A DNA stretch of 13,792 bases, taken from the NCBI GenBank assembly GCA_902767125.1, contig CACXGJ010000177.1, positions 1-13,792 of the forward strand. Reading direction: 5' to 3'. The DNA is from an uncultured Ruminococcus sp. (GTDB taxonomy: Bacteria; Bacillota; Clostridia; Oscillospirales; Acutalibacteraceae). Shown piece by piece: positions 6,562 through 13,705 of this stretch (positions are counted from its first letter, which is position 1; each line of letters starts with the position of its first letter). The translations under genes and the position numbers were made by a program. The notes under the pieces are model-generated. The model saw nothing but the letters and a program-made list of their open reading frames with translations, ran no database searches and was not told the origin of the DNA.

Positions 6562-7617
6562 TTGGATATTATTTTTACAGTGTTTGTGGCAGTATTCTTC
6601 ATAGGGGCAAGGTTTCATTTCAAGGATATAAATGATGAATATATGTCCCGCCGACAAACTCAATGTATCAACGGCTTTTTTGTATTGATAGTCTTTATTC
6701 AGCACTTCAAAAGCTATATAAAGCTGGGTGACTATGACATGACATACAACTATATAGCAAATTGGAGCGGACAGCTTTTGGTAGTACCGTTTCTGTTCTT
6801 TTCGGGATATGGCATAATGCTTTCCATCAGCAAAAAAGGAAAGCCCTATGTCAATACGATACTTACAAAACGCTTTCCGAAGATATGGATACATTTTGCA
6901 CTTGCTATTGTTCTTTTTATTATCACCAATCTCATTTTGGGTAAGACCTATCCTCCGATAAGGCTGATGCTTACCTTTTTGGGCTGGGACGGCATAGGAA
7001 ACAGCAATTGGTATATCTTTGATACACTTGTGCTTTATATCCTTACATTTTTCAGCTTCCGATTTGTCGGAAACAATCGCCGTCTCGGGTTGTTTATAAT
7101 GTCCCTGCTGACCTCGGCATTTGTCATAACGATGTCACAATTCAAGCCGGGTTATTGGTATAATACAGTTATAGCTTATCTTATGGGAATGATATTTTCA
7201 ACAATAGAGCCTTCATTCAAAAAAGTAATGTCTTCGGGTATACTTAATCATATCATCTTCACGACCTTTGGTATCATCATAATATCACTTGCTGTCAATG
7301 ACAAGGCAAGATTGACCTCCTATGAGGTTTTTGTCCTTGCAGGGATAGTTCTTCTTCTGGCACTTTCACTCAAGGTCAGATTCGGAAATCCTATTCTTGA
7401 GTTCTTGGGGAAATATGTATTTGAGATATATATACTTCAGAGAATACCGATGATGCTTCTGAAGTCCTATATCCCGCAAAAATACATTTATTTTGCGGTG
7501 TGCCTTGTCATAACCGTAATTCTTGCATTTCTTTTCCGCTTCATTGAAAAGCCTGTTGACAAGCTCATAGACGGACAGCTTTTCAAAAAAGCCGAACCGT
7601 TACCTTCCGAAAAGTAA
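6562..7617 (+). CDS. Membrane acyltransferase, acyltransferase 3 family
   Basis: A 351-residue polytopic membrane protein with about ten hydrophobic segments. After a first membrane segment it has SRRQTQCINGFFVLIVFIQH, the family hallmark of an Arg followed by a hydrophobic segment ending in the essential-type His (H48). FLFFSGYGIMLS, GNSNWYIFDTLVLYIL and the closing FRFIEKPVDKLI also fit. These enzymes move acetyl or other acyl groups onto cell-envelope sugars or lipids. The start is uncertain: GGGGAG at 6546-6551 can serve TTG at 6562 (ten-base gap, chosen) or TTG at 6556 (four bases), while ATG at 6544 has no ribosome binding site and would lie only ten bases into the transcript. It is probably cotranscribed with the NifX-like gene 33 bases downstream, for no obvious functional reason. 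Substrate unknown. Confidence 0.85.
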   Translation: MDIIFTVFVAVFFIGARFHFKDINDEYMSRRQTQCINGFFVLIVFIQHFKSYIKLGDYDMTYNYIANWSGQLLVVPFLFFSGYGIMLSISKKGKPYVNTILTKRFPKIWIHFALAIVLFIITNLILGKTYPPIRLMLTFLGWDGIGNSNWYIFDTLVLYILTFFSFRFVGNNRRLGLFIMSLLTSAFVITMSQFKPGYWYNTVIAYLMGMIFSTIEPSFKKVMSSGILNHIIFTTFGIIIISLAVNDKARLTSYEVFVLAGIVLLLALSLKVRFGNPILEFLGKYVFEIYILQRIPMMLLKSYIPQKYIYFAVCLVITVILAFLFRFIEKPVDKLIDGQLFKKAEPLPSEK

Positions 7618-7650
7618 TAATATTCACAAAAAGCAAAGGAGATATATAAT

Positions 7651-7971
7651 ATGAAGCTTGCAGTATCCTTCGACATGGACAGTGATGATATAGCACCTGC
7701 TTTTGATTCGACCATGTTTTTCAAGATGTATGACATAGATGACGGAGATGTCATATGCAGTGAGATAATGAGTACAATGGGAAAATTCGGGGCTGAAAAT
7801 CTTTCGGAACTTCTCATTCTTCTGAAAGCTGATGCAGTCTTATGCGGAGAGATATCCGATGAAGCCGCTGTTGCCCTTGACGATGAAGGGATATCATTTT
7901 ACAGCGGTTTTTCGGGTAATTCCGATGAAACAGTCGAAGCCTTCATCAACGGTGTATTTCATTTTGAATAA
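7651..7971 (+). CDS. NifX/NifB-type dinitrogenase iron-molybdenum cofactor domain protein
   Basis: The 106-residue protein is one complete DiNase FeMo-co domain: MKLAVSFDMDSDDIAPAFDS at the start, the TMFFKMYDIDDGDV strand pair (21-34), LLILLKADAVLCGEISDEAA (55-73), then DEGISFYSG and a final helix TVEAFINGVFHF. The family binds or carries iron-molybdenum or iron-sulfur cofactors in nitrogenase assembly, but small single-domain members are common in anaerobes without nitrogenase and their role is often unknown. AAGGAG lies nine bases before the ATG. It follows the acyltransferase gene by 33 bases and precedes a metal-dependent repressor gene, which suggests an iron or metal link (inference). 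No nif or feo gene is in the window. Confidence 0.87.
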   Translation: MKLAVSFDMDSDDIAPAFDSTMFFKMYDIDDGDVICSEIMSTMGKFGAENLSELLILLKADAVLCGEISDEAAVALDDEGISFYSGFSGNSDETVEAFINGVFHFE

Positions 7972-7990
7972 TAAAAAATTCGGTTACAGC

Positions 7991-8019
7991 TTGATTTTTC
8001 ACAACCGATATGTTAATAT
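7991..8019 (+). promoter_or_regulatory. Probable promoter of the DtxR-family gene, with palindrome over the -10
   Basis: TTGATT (7991-7996) and TAATAT (8014-8019) are 17 bases apart. The perfect palindrome TTAATATTAA (8013-8022) covers the -10 element, a suitable place for autorepression by the metal-dependent repressor encoded just downstream (inference). Confidence 0.45.
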
Positions 8020-8054
8020 TAAATAAAATATTTCAGAATGAGGTGTTGAGATTT

Positions 8055-8435
8055 ATGAATAAAGAAAAAAATGTCGAAAAAACCATAGAAGATTATCTTG
8101 AAGCAATGCTTATGATAAAAGAAGAAAAGGGAATGGTCCGTTCAATAGATGTTGCATATCTTTTGGGAGTTACAAAGCCCAGTGTTACATATACCACAAA
8201 GCGTCTCAAGGAACGTGGATATATAACAATGGATGAAGATAATCTGATAACCCTGACGGATGCAGGTCTGAAGATTGCTGCCAGAACATACCATCGTCAT
8301 AAAACTCTCACAAATTTTTTTATAAGTCTCGGAGTTGACAGGAAGATCGCAAAAGAAGATGCCTGCCTTATTGAGCATGATTTGAGTCCTGAAACCTTCG
8401 ATGCGCTCTGCAAGCATATCGAAAGCATGAACTGA
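8055..8435 (+). CDS. DtxR/MntR-family metal-dependent transcriptional repressor, short form
   Basis: The 126-residue protein has an N-terminal winged helix-turn-helix (TIEDYLEAMLMIKEEKGMVR, helix-turn-helix around 30-54, wing about 57-68) and a metal-binding dimerisation domain, but no SH3-like third domain, so it is a MntR-sized member. By alignment with known MntR and DtxR residues, the metal ligands are D13, E16, H82, C104, E107 and H108. D13 is the residue seen in MntR, while C104 replaces the MntR glutamate and matches DtxR Cys102, which suggests iron rather than manganese. I chose ATG at 8055 because GAGGTG lies nine bases upstream and the protein then starts as the family does; an upstream in-frame start at 8010 lies inside the promoter. 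Likely targets are metal uptake genes outside the window and possibly its own promoter. Confidence 0.9.
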   Translation: MNKEKNVEKTIEDYLEAMLMIKEEKGMVRSIDVAYLLGVTKPSVTYTTKRLKERGYITMDEDNLITLTDAGLKIAARTYHRHKTLTNFFISLGVDRKIAKEDACLIEHDLSPETFDALCKHIESMN

Positions 8436-8441
8436 AAAGAT

Positions 8442-8489
8442 AAAATATCCCGATATCCTGTTTTTTTCGGAATATCGGGATATTTTTTT
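8442..8489. terminator. Bidirectional terminator between convergent genes
   Basis: A 15-base-pair perfect stem (8442-8456 with 8472-8486), extended by a CC/GG pair with one bulged base, is flanked by seven T on the plus side and by TTTTATCTTTT on the minus side. It lies between the converging DtxR-family gene and GtrA-family gene and touches the GtrA stop codon. Confidence 0.9.
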
Positions 8490-8977
8490 CAGCCTTCGCT
8501 TTTTCTGTAAAGTATGAACTTCCTCGCAAAAAAATTCCACATATATACAAGCACTATTGCAAGGACTTTGCCTATTATATAATACTTGTCTACGGAAACC
8601 AATGAGCCGAATACAGCATTTTTTACGAAAAATCCCGTTGTATTGAATACATTGATCTCCGAAAACGGTGCCATTATAAGCTCGGTAAGTCCCAATCCTA
8701 TTATGCCTATCACAGCAAAGCCGATAAAATCAACCGAACGGTTTTTCACCTTTGCCTTTGAGAATACCCAAAATGTAGATACTATGTAATTTACTGTCAG
8801 TCCTGCGATAAAACCCATAACTGCCGCCCACGATTCAGGCATTTGAAAAAGCTGTTTACAGAGTATAAGCACCGCCATATCAACTACTGATGCGATACCT
8901 CCTACAAATATACTTCTGAAAAACTGTATGCCTGTATTGCTCGTTTCCTCAATGAAAATTTTATGAAACCAACTCAT
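8489..8977 (-). CDS. GtrA-family membrane protein
   Basis: A 162-residue protein with four predicted membrane segments (about 20-41, 48-70, 85-104, 132-150). Family marks are FFRSIFVGGIASVVDMAV near the start, GLTVNYIVSTFWVFSK (59-74) in the middle and the closing MWNFFARKFILYR (146-158). GtrA proteins act with membrane glycosyltransferases, probably helping lipid-linked sugars across the membrane during glucosylation or arabinosylation of envelope polymers. No glycosyltransferase is beside it here. I chose ATG at 8975-8977 because AGGGGG lies eight bases upstream; the ATG at 8995 has no ribosome binding site. It has its own probable promoter and ends in the bidirectional terminator. Confidence 0.87.
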   Translation of the reverse strand: MSWFHKIFIEETSNTGIQFFRSIFVGGIASVVDMAVLILCKQLFQMPESWAAVMGFIAGLTVNYIVSTFWVFSKAKVKNRSVDFIGFAVIGIIGLGLTELIMAPFSEINVFNTTGFFVKNAVFGSLVSVDKYYIIGKVLAIVLVYMWNFFARKFILYRKSEG

Positions 8978-9010
8978 AAAATATCCCCCTGTCATTTTTT
9001 ATGCAAGGAT

Positions 9011-9039
9011 ATATTATCATAATTTTTGCTTTCAATCAA
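9011..9039 (-). promoter_or_regulatory. Probable promoter of the GtrA-family gene
   Basis: On the minus strand TTGATT (9039-9034) and TAATAT (9016-9011) are 17 bases apart. The -35 overlaps the stop codon of the upstream YbjN-like gene. Transcription would start near 9004, about 27 bases before the ATG. The two hexamers are the same as those in front of the DtxR-family gene. Confidence 0.55.
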
Positions 9040-9458
9040 GGGCTATTTATTATAGACTTTATTTTTTCGGATGTACGCCTGTACAGGTCGTAAAAAACAA
9101 CTATATTGATGATTATCTGCTTGCACATTATTTTCCGACTGCCTGCAAGTATGAACTGCTGACATGAATATACATCATTGTTGTCATCCATACCTGAATT
9201 TATAAACAAAAATCTGTCATTGACCTTGTTTATTTCTTCAAGTACCGAAAGACGTTTTTCCTGCGTTATCCCACGTGCAATATATGCACATATCTCCGCA
9301 CTGAACATTTCATCTATTACAAGTGTTATTGTTTCGCTGATCGAATCATTTTCGGGGAAATTTATTCTGTAAACAATCCTGTCTTTATTTTTGCTCTTTT
9401 TGTAACAGATATCCATTGCATTGAATCCTTCTTCGAGATAAAATGATAGTTTTTCCAT
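9036..9458 (-). CDS. YbjN-like small cytoplasmic protein of unknown function
   Basis: A 140-residue protein without signal peptide or membrane segment. Alternating strands and helices, with RLSVLEEINKVNDRFLFINS (69-88) followed by a strand DVYSCQQFILAG (95-106) and a C-terminal helix, resemble the YbjN/type III chaperone-like fold, in which a conserved helix containing an E.iN..N pattern precedes a strand. This is a resemblance of pattern, not a firm family call. AAGGAG lies eleven bases before the ATG. The gene stands on the minus strand between the GtrA gene and an AT-rich stretch holding the tRNA promoter; no clear promoter of its own was found. Confidence 0.6.
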   Translation of the reverse strand: MEKLSFYLEEGFNAMDICYKKSKNKDRIVYRINFPENDSISETITLVIDEMFSAEICAYIARGITQEKRLSVLEEINKVNDRFLFINSGMDDNNDVYSCQQFILAGSRKIMCKQIIINIVVFYDLYRRTSEKIKSIINSP

Positions 9459-9620
9459 TTTTTCGCCACTCCTTAATCATTCCGCTATCTAAAAATACTA
9501 ACATATTTTTTTGCAAAAATACACTTGTCTTGAGAATAATCGAATAAAAATTATATTTTTGTTAATATTACATAAATTTTTATTAATATTTTGAACTATA
9601 AAAACAATAAAAAATTTTTA

Positions 9621-9649
9621 TTGACTTTTACATTTTTTTGTAGTAGAAT
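9621..9649 (+). promoter_or_regulatory. Promoter of the tRNA-Thr gene
   Basis: TTGACT (9621-9626) and TAGAAT (9644-9649) are 17 bases apart, and transcription should start near 9656, about 12 bases before the tRNA. The 80 bases upstream (9541-9620) are almost only A and T in short tracts, as in the UP elements of stable RNA promoters. Apart from this, 9459-9667 shows no gene. Confidence 0.8.
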
Positions 9650-9667
9650 ATATTTGTTGGTTTTTTT

Positions 9668-9740
9668 GCTGATATGGCTCAGTTGGTAGAGCAGCTCATT
9701 CGTAATGAGCAGGTCGTGGGTTCGAGTCCCACTATCAGCT
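9668..9740 (+). tRNA. tRNA-Thr, anticodon CGT (reads ACG)
   Basis: The 73-base gene folds as a full cloverleaf: acceptor GCTGATA with TATCAGC, D stem GCTC/GAGC with AGTTGGTA loop, anticodon stem GCTCA/TGAGC with loop TTCGTAA (anticodon CGT at 34-36), T stem GTGGG/CCCAC with loop TTCGAGT, and discriminator T. The CCA end is not encoded. It has its own promoter and terminator and stands alone. No integrase or attachment-site duplication is seen at its 3' end. Confidence 0.96.
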
Positions 9741-9747
9741 TGATTTT

Positions 9748-9788
9748 TTAAGTGACTCTTGAGATTTCGGGAGCCGCTTAATTTTTTT
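9748..9788 (+). terminator. Intrinsic terminator of the tRNA-Thr gene
   Basis: Arms 9748-9760 and 9769-9781 pair over 13 positions with three G-U wobbles and one mismatch around an 8-base loop, followed by seven T. The stem starts eight bases after the mature tRNA end. Confidence 0.72.
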
Positions 9789-9812
9789 GTGTCAATATAT
9801 TTTTTTCAGTAC

Positions 9813-9841
9813 TTGTAATTTCAGAGCGATTAAAGTATAAT
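9813..9841 (+). promoter_or_regulatory. Promoter of the envelope-protein/pyrC operon
   Basis: TTGTAA (9813-9818) and a perfect TATAAT (9836-9841) are 17 bases apart. Transcription would start near 9848, which rules out the GTG at 9845 as translation start and supports the ATG at 9893. No PyrR-type attenuator hairpin is evident in the short leader. Confidence 0.7.
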
Positions 9842-9892
9842 TAGTTGTGTGTAAATAATCTGAATTTTAAGAAAAAGGTCGTGGATTTAAAA

Positions 9893-11728
9893 ATGAAAAA
9901 ATTTACTGCATTCGTTGCAGCAGCAATACTCGCTTTTTCCATCTCACTGCCCGTATTTGCAGAGCCTGACGATGACAGCATATCAGAACCGTCTGCCGTA
10001 CAGTCTTCAGCCGTATCCCAAGATCAGAGCCTGCCCGAACTTTCGGGATATACTCCGAAAATATATTATACAAGCTATCCTGTTCCTGAAGCCGAAATGT
10101 ACATAGACCTTCCGAATGATATGTATGTACTCACGAAAAACATAGAAGAAAATTCTCCTGCCCTAAAGGCCTGTAAAATAACAAAGGCTCAACTGCTCAA
10201 ATCCTTTGAACAAACAGGAAATTATATCAAGGCAAGCTCAAAGGATTTTACCTATGACATAACCGTCAATATACTTAAGAATAAAAACACAAAAACTATA
10301 GACAATCTGGCAGCACTTGACGATGAAGAAATAAAAAGTATAGTTGATAATACCATGAAGCAGCCGATGTATAATAGCTGGTTCAAAAGTCTGTATAATA
10401 ATTCAATGTATCTGTCTTTTCCGATACAGTTCGATGACGGCAGTACAAGTGTCAAGGGTGTTCAGGAATATACTATAATCAAAGGAACGAGAATCGTTAT
10501 CACATTTCAGTCTTATACAGGGGAGATAGATGAGAACTTTGACAATATAATATCTACCGTTATGGAGAGCATAGTTTTTGACGGAATCAATCCCAATCCC
10601 GAAAGCTCCGAGCCGTCGGAGAAAGAGGATTCTGTGAAAAATCTCGATATAAGATATATCTACCTGCTTTTGACAGCTTTCATAGCTTTAGTATTCCTCA
10701 CACTCATAATCACAACAGCAATGAGATACAAAAAATCCCGCAAAAGATCTCTGCCTGAACCTGTTATCGAAAATATATCCTCGGAGGACGATAAAAAAGA
10801 GGAGCTTCAGGAAGAAAAAACTCCATCACTTTCTCAAAATGATGATACTCCAAAGGAGTCTGTTCAAAGCATAAACGAAGAAGGCTCCGAAAATGATACA
10901 GAGACCGAAAGCCTTCCTGAAGAAAAAACTGATGAAAAAGCAGAACCTGTAAACGAAGAAAAAAATATCATCCCTTCACTTGAGGAGAATGTTGAAAATA
11001 CCAAAGAGGATGATAAAGAAAATAAAGATGAAGATGGCAGTTTACCTGTTGTGAAAAATCAGCTTGAATTGGTTGAGATAGCCTTCAGGATAATACCTGC
11101 ACTGACACACGAGGATGAAGACCTGACGGATATATGGAATTTCATATACAAAAAATTCCATGATATGGAATACTTTTCAGCTTACTCCGCTCAAAACCAA
11201 TCTGATGCAAATGCCTTTTACAAGATAAACTCTCAAAGTGATATCACTGCTCCTGCAAAAGCAGAACAGACTATTGATGATGAAATACGCAATGAGACTC
11301 TTGAGACCGTTGTCGGGGACAGCACTCCCGAGACTCTGAAATTTGATGATGTCCGTCCTTCCGAAAACGTGCAGGAGGATCTTAATGAACTTATCTATGC
11401 AACTCCTCCTACATATCCCGAAAATGAAGCCTTATCCGAAACCGATACGGAGGATGAACAGAATATCCAAAACCGAAATGTGCAGGAGTCGGATGACGAT
11501 TCAAGGATAAAGCCTATGCAGACTTCTGAAATGAAGCTGGGAACTCCGCCTAAACGTCCTAAAAATGAGATATACAAGGCTAAAGAAGAAAATATAAAAA
11601 ATCAAAATATTCAGCTTGAGATATCACGGGAGGATGACGGAAGCATCAAAATAGGTGCAAATAACGGTGAGAAGTCTCTTGATGTCGAGATCGAAAAGCA
11701 TAAGAAAAATGAATCTGAAGATCAATAA
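9893..11728 (+). CDS. Single-pass membrane protein with secreted domain and long acidic cytoplasmic tail, unknown function
   Basis: I do not recognise this family. The 611-residue protein has a signal peptide (MKKFTAFVAAAILAFSISLP, cleavage after VFA at about 23), an outer domain of about 230 residues rich in strands and helices, one membrane segment (about 255-278, LLLTAFIALVFLTLIITTAM) with a basic stop RYKKSRKR, and a cytoplasmic tail of more than 300 residues very rich in Glu, Asp, Asn and Ser. Within the tail a less polar island (about 388-431, VEIAFRIIPAL...WNFIYKKFHDMEYF) may fold. The outer domain, with ITVNILKNK and TGEIDENFDNIISTVMESI, recalls proteins whose small extracytoplasmic domains handle fluctuating strands, but no name can be given. 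Start ATG 9893 is chosen for the signal peptide and promoter position; its ribosome binding site is weak (GTGGA eight bases upstream). It leads an operon with a proline-rich protein and pyrC. Confidence 0.78.
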   Translation: MKKFTAFVAAAILAFSISLPVFAEPDDDSISEPSAVQSSAVSQDQSLPELSGYTPKIYYTSYPVPEAEMYIDLPNDMYVLTKNIEENSPALKACKITKAQLLKSFEQTGNYIKASSKDFTYDITVNILKNKNTKTIDNLAALDDEEIKSIVDNTMKQPMYNSWFKSLYNNSMYLSFPIQFDDGSTSVKGVQEYTIIKGTRIVITFQSYTGEIDENFDNIISTVMESIVFDGINPNPESSEPSEKEDSVKNLDIRYIYLLLTAFIALVFLTLIITTAMRYKKSRKRSLPEPVIENISSEDDKKEELQEEKTPSLSQNDDTPKESVQSINEEGSENDTETESLPEEKTDEKAEPVNEEKNIIPSLEENVENTKEDDKENKDEDGSLPVVKNQLELVEIAFRIIPALTHEDEDLTDIWNFIYKKFHDMEYFSAYSAQNQSDANAFYKINSQSDITAPAKAEQTIDDEIRNETLETVVGDSTPETLKFDDVRPSENVQEDLNELIYATPPTYPENEALSETDTEDEQNIQNRNVQESDDDSRIKPMQTSEMKLGTPPKRPKNEIYKAKEENIKNQNIQLEISREDDGSIKIGANNGEKSLDVEIEKHKKNESEDQ

Positions 11729-11746
11729 AATTGGAGTGAATTTTCA

Positions 11747-12418
11747 ATGAACAGCTATGACAAGAAAGATTTTGTGTTCGAGCGTGATACGGGCATCGAA
11801 TTTCAGCACGCCAGACCTAACGAACAGCCTTTTAAGATCACTAAAAATCAATTTACGGTCATACCGAGGCTTGAGAGCGTAAAGGCAGAAGAATACAATA
11901 AAAAATTCGAGGAAATGCGTAAGGCAATGCCGAAAAATCTCGCCTATGCGGGTAAATTCGGCAGGGAAAGTGTTATACCTCCGGGTGTTTCAACAAGAAA
12001 AAATCAGCCTGAAGTATCGGAAAAACCTGAAATAAAAAATAAGCCTGAAATAAAAGAAACGCCTGTTTCCCAAAATACAGTTCCTGCACCGGCAGTAAAA
12101 GAAACTGCACCGCCGCCTCCGTCGAAAAACATTGTAAAAACGCCTGCTCCGAAAAATGAGCCTGATATCAAGCCTGCTCCCGTGCAAAAGTCCGAACCTG
12201 AAAAAACAGCGGCACAGGATGAGCCTGTCATATTCTACACAGGATATGAGTCCGAAAAGGATCCGTTCAATGATGACACATACAAAAGTCAGGAATTTGT
12301 CATAGAAAATGACAATAAACAAAAAAATGCGTCTTTCAGGGACAAGATCAAACAAACCTTTCATAAACTGTTTTCAAGCTCGGCGGAAGAAGAAAATTAC
12401 AATTATGATGATGAATAA
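11747..12418 (+). CDS. Proline-rich cytoplasmic protein with basic amphipathic tail, unknown function
   Basis: I do not recognise this family. The 223-residue protein has no signal peptide or membrane segment. Residues 1-85 look like a small conserved-type domain (FVFERDTGIEFQHARP, FTVIPRLESVKAEEY, MPKNLAYAGKFGRESVIPP). Residues 86-160 are low in complexity with Pro, Lys and Glu, including KPEIK repeated at 93 and 99 and APPPP at 121. At 195-212 ASFRDKIKQTFHKLFSSS could form a basic amphipathic helix that lies on a membrane, followed by an acidic end. GGAG precedes the ATG by nine bases. It is 18 bases from both neighbours, so it is almost certainly cotranscribed with them, and may contact the acidic tail of the upstream protein (inference). 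Confidence 0.72.
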   Translation: MNSYDKKDFVFERDTGIEFQHARPNEQPFKITKNQFTVIPRLESVKAEEYNKKFEEMRKAMPKNLAYAGKFGRESVIPPGVSTRKNQPEVSEKPEIKNKPEIKETPVSQNTVPAPAVKETAPPPPSKNIVKTPAPKNEPDIKPAPVQKSEPEKTAAQDEPVIFYTGYESEKDPFNDDTYKSQEFVIENDNKQKNASFRDKIKQTFHKLFSSSAEEENYNYDDE

Positions 12419-12436
12419 AAAGGCGGTGGTACATAT

Positions 12437-13696
12437 ATGAACAGGATAATTATAACAAATGTCCATATCATAGATCCCGAAAATAATATTGACAAGATCG
12501 GAGATATTTTTATAAAGGACGGAGTTTTTTCCGAACAGTTTGATGATGACGCTGTATTGATAGACGGCACAGGGCTGTGTGCAGTTCCCGGACTCGTTGA
12601 TCTGCATGTTCATCTGCGTGATCCGGGACAGACCTATAAGGAGGATATCATCACAGGATGTCGAAGTGCTGCTGCAGGAGGTGTCACAAGTCTGCTTGCC
12701 ATGCCCAATACGATACCTGCTGTTGATACTCCCGAAACGGTTGCCTATATCCTCGACAAAGCAAAAGATGCTGATGCTCATGTATACGTTGTCGGTGCAA
12801 TAACACATGATCTCAAAAGCAAGACTCCTACCGATATAGATGCTCTTAAAGAAGCAGGCATCTCTGCACTTTCGGATGACGGAAGACCTGTCGAAAATAC
12901 AGCTTTTATGGCGGCAGCAATGAAAAAAGCCTGTGAACTTGGGATACCTGTGACCGCTCACTGCGAGGATCCTTATCTTGCAGGAGGTAAGGTTAATGAA
13001 GGAAAAATGTCTGAAATGCTCGGCGTGAAAGGTATGCCTGCTGCTGCAGAGGATACAGGTACTGCCCGTGAGATTGCTCTTGCAGCCGCCTATGATCTGC
13101 CGATACATATATGTCATGTAAGCACTGCGACCTCGGCTGACATGATACGAGATGCAAAAAAACGTGGTGTAAGGGTGACTGCCGAGACAGCTCCGCATTA
13201 TATAATGCTGACCGAAAAGGAGCTTGAAAAACGTGATGCGGATTACAGGATGAATCCTCCGCTGCGTACAGAAAAAGACCGCCTTGCTATGATAGAGGCT
13301 CTCTGTGACGGCACTATTGATGCGATCGCTACCGACCATGCACCTCATTCCGTTGAAGAAAAATCCGATTTTGTAAATGCTCCCAACGGCTCGATAGGCA
13401 TGGAAACTTCATTTTCCGCTTCATATACCGTACTTGTAAAAAGCGGTAAAATGACAGTATCACAGCTTATCGAAAAAATGTCCTGTACACCTGCAAAAAT
13501 ACTTCACATAAATGCAGGTTCTCTTTCAGTGGGCAAGCCTGCCGATGTTATGCTTTTTGATCCGAATGAAACGTGGACTGTCGATCCCGACAAATTTCAC
13601 GGCAAATCCAAAAATTCTCCCTTCAAAGCCCTTACCCTTACTTCAAAAGTAAAGCTCACCGTTTGCGGAGGCAAAATAGTTTTCAATGAAATTTAA
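12437..13696 (+). CDS. pyrC: Dihydroorotase, class I
   Basis: The 419-residue protein closes carbamoyl-aspartate to dihydroorotate in UMP synthesis. It has the class I amidohydrolase pattern: composite N-terminal beta domain, VDLHVHLRDPGQTYKED (54-70) with metal ligands H57 and H59, LSDDGRPV (145-152) with the metal-bridging aspartate, TAHCED (H175), HICHVST (H227), MNPPLR (272-277) substrate loop, and ATDHAPHS (298-305) with the catalytic D300. The C-terminus GKPADVMLFDP...SPFKAL...TVCGGKIVF is complete. Length is usual for the class. AAGGCGGTGG precedes the ATG. It is the third gene of the operon begun by the two uncharacterised proteins, an unusual company for a pyrimidine gene. No truncation or missing residue is seen. 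Confidence 0.96.
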   Translation: MNRIIITNVHIIDPENNIDKIGDIFIKDGVFSEQFDDDAVLIDGTGLCAVPGLVDLHVHLRDPGQTYKEDIITGCRSAAAGGVTSLLAMPNTIPAVDTPETVAYILDKAKDADAHVYVVGAITHDLKSKTPTDIDALKEAGISALSDDGRPVENTAFMAAAMKKACELGIPVTAHCEDPYLAGGKVNEGKMSEMLGVKGMPAAAEDTGTAREIALAAAYDLPIHICHVSTATSADMIRDAKKRGVRVTAETAPHYIMLTEKELEKRDADYRMNPPLRTEKDRLAMIEALCDGTIDAIATDHAPHSVEEKSDFVNAPNGSIGMETSFSASYTVLVKSGKMTVSQLIEKMSCTPAKILHINAGSLSVGKPADVMLFDPNETWTVDPDKFHGKSKNSPFKALTLTSKVKLTVCGGKIVFNEI

Positions 13697-13705
13697 CATA
13701 AAAAA

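Noticed and set aside
9508..9519. Palindrome TTTTTGCAAAAA upstream of the YbjN-like gene
   Set aside because: It is perfect but consists almost only of A and T tracts in very AT-rich DNA, and no matching copy elsewhere in the window supports an operator.
9668..9788. tRNA gene as an integration site for a mobile element
   Set aside because: No integrase gene and no repeat of the tRNA 3' end were seen on either side; the tRNA has its own promoter and terminator in ordinary chromosomal context.
9741..9892. T-box riboswitch or PyrR attenuator before the operon that contains pyrC
   Set aside because: The only hairpin is the tRNA terminator, which lies before the promoter at 9813-9841; the leader of about 45 bases is too short for either element and has no T-box sequence.
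12374..13348. Long open frame on the minus strand, 324 codons
   Set aside because: It lies entirely antisense to pyrC and the end of the preceding gene, is rich in Cys, His and Ser as reverse-frame products are, has no ribosome binding site and resembles no family.
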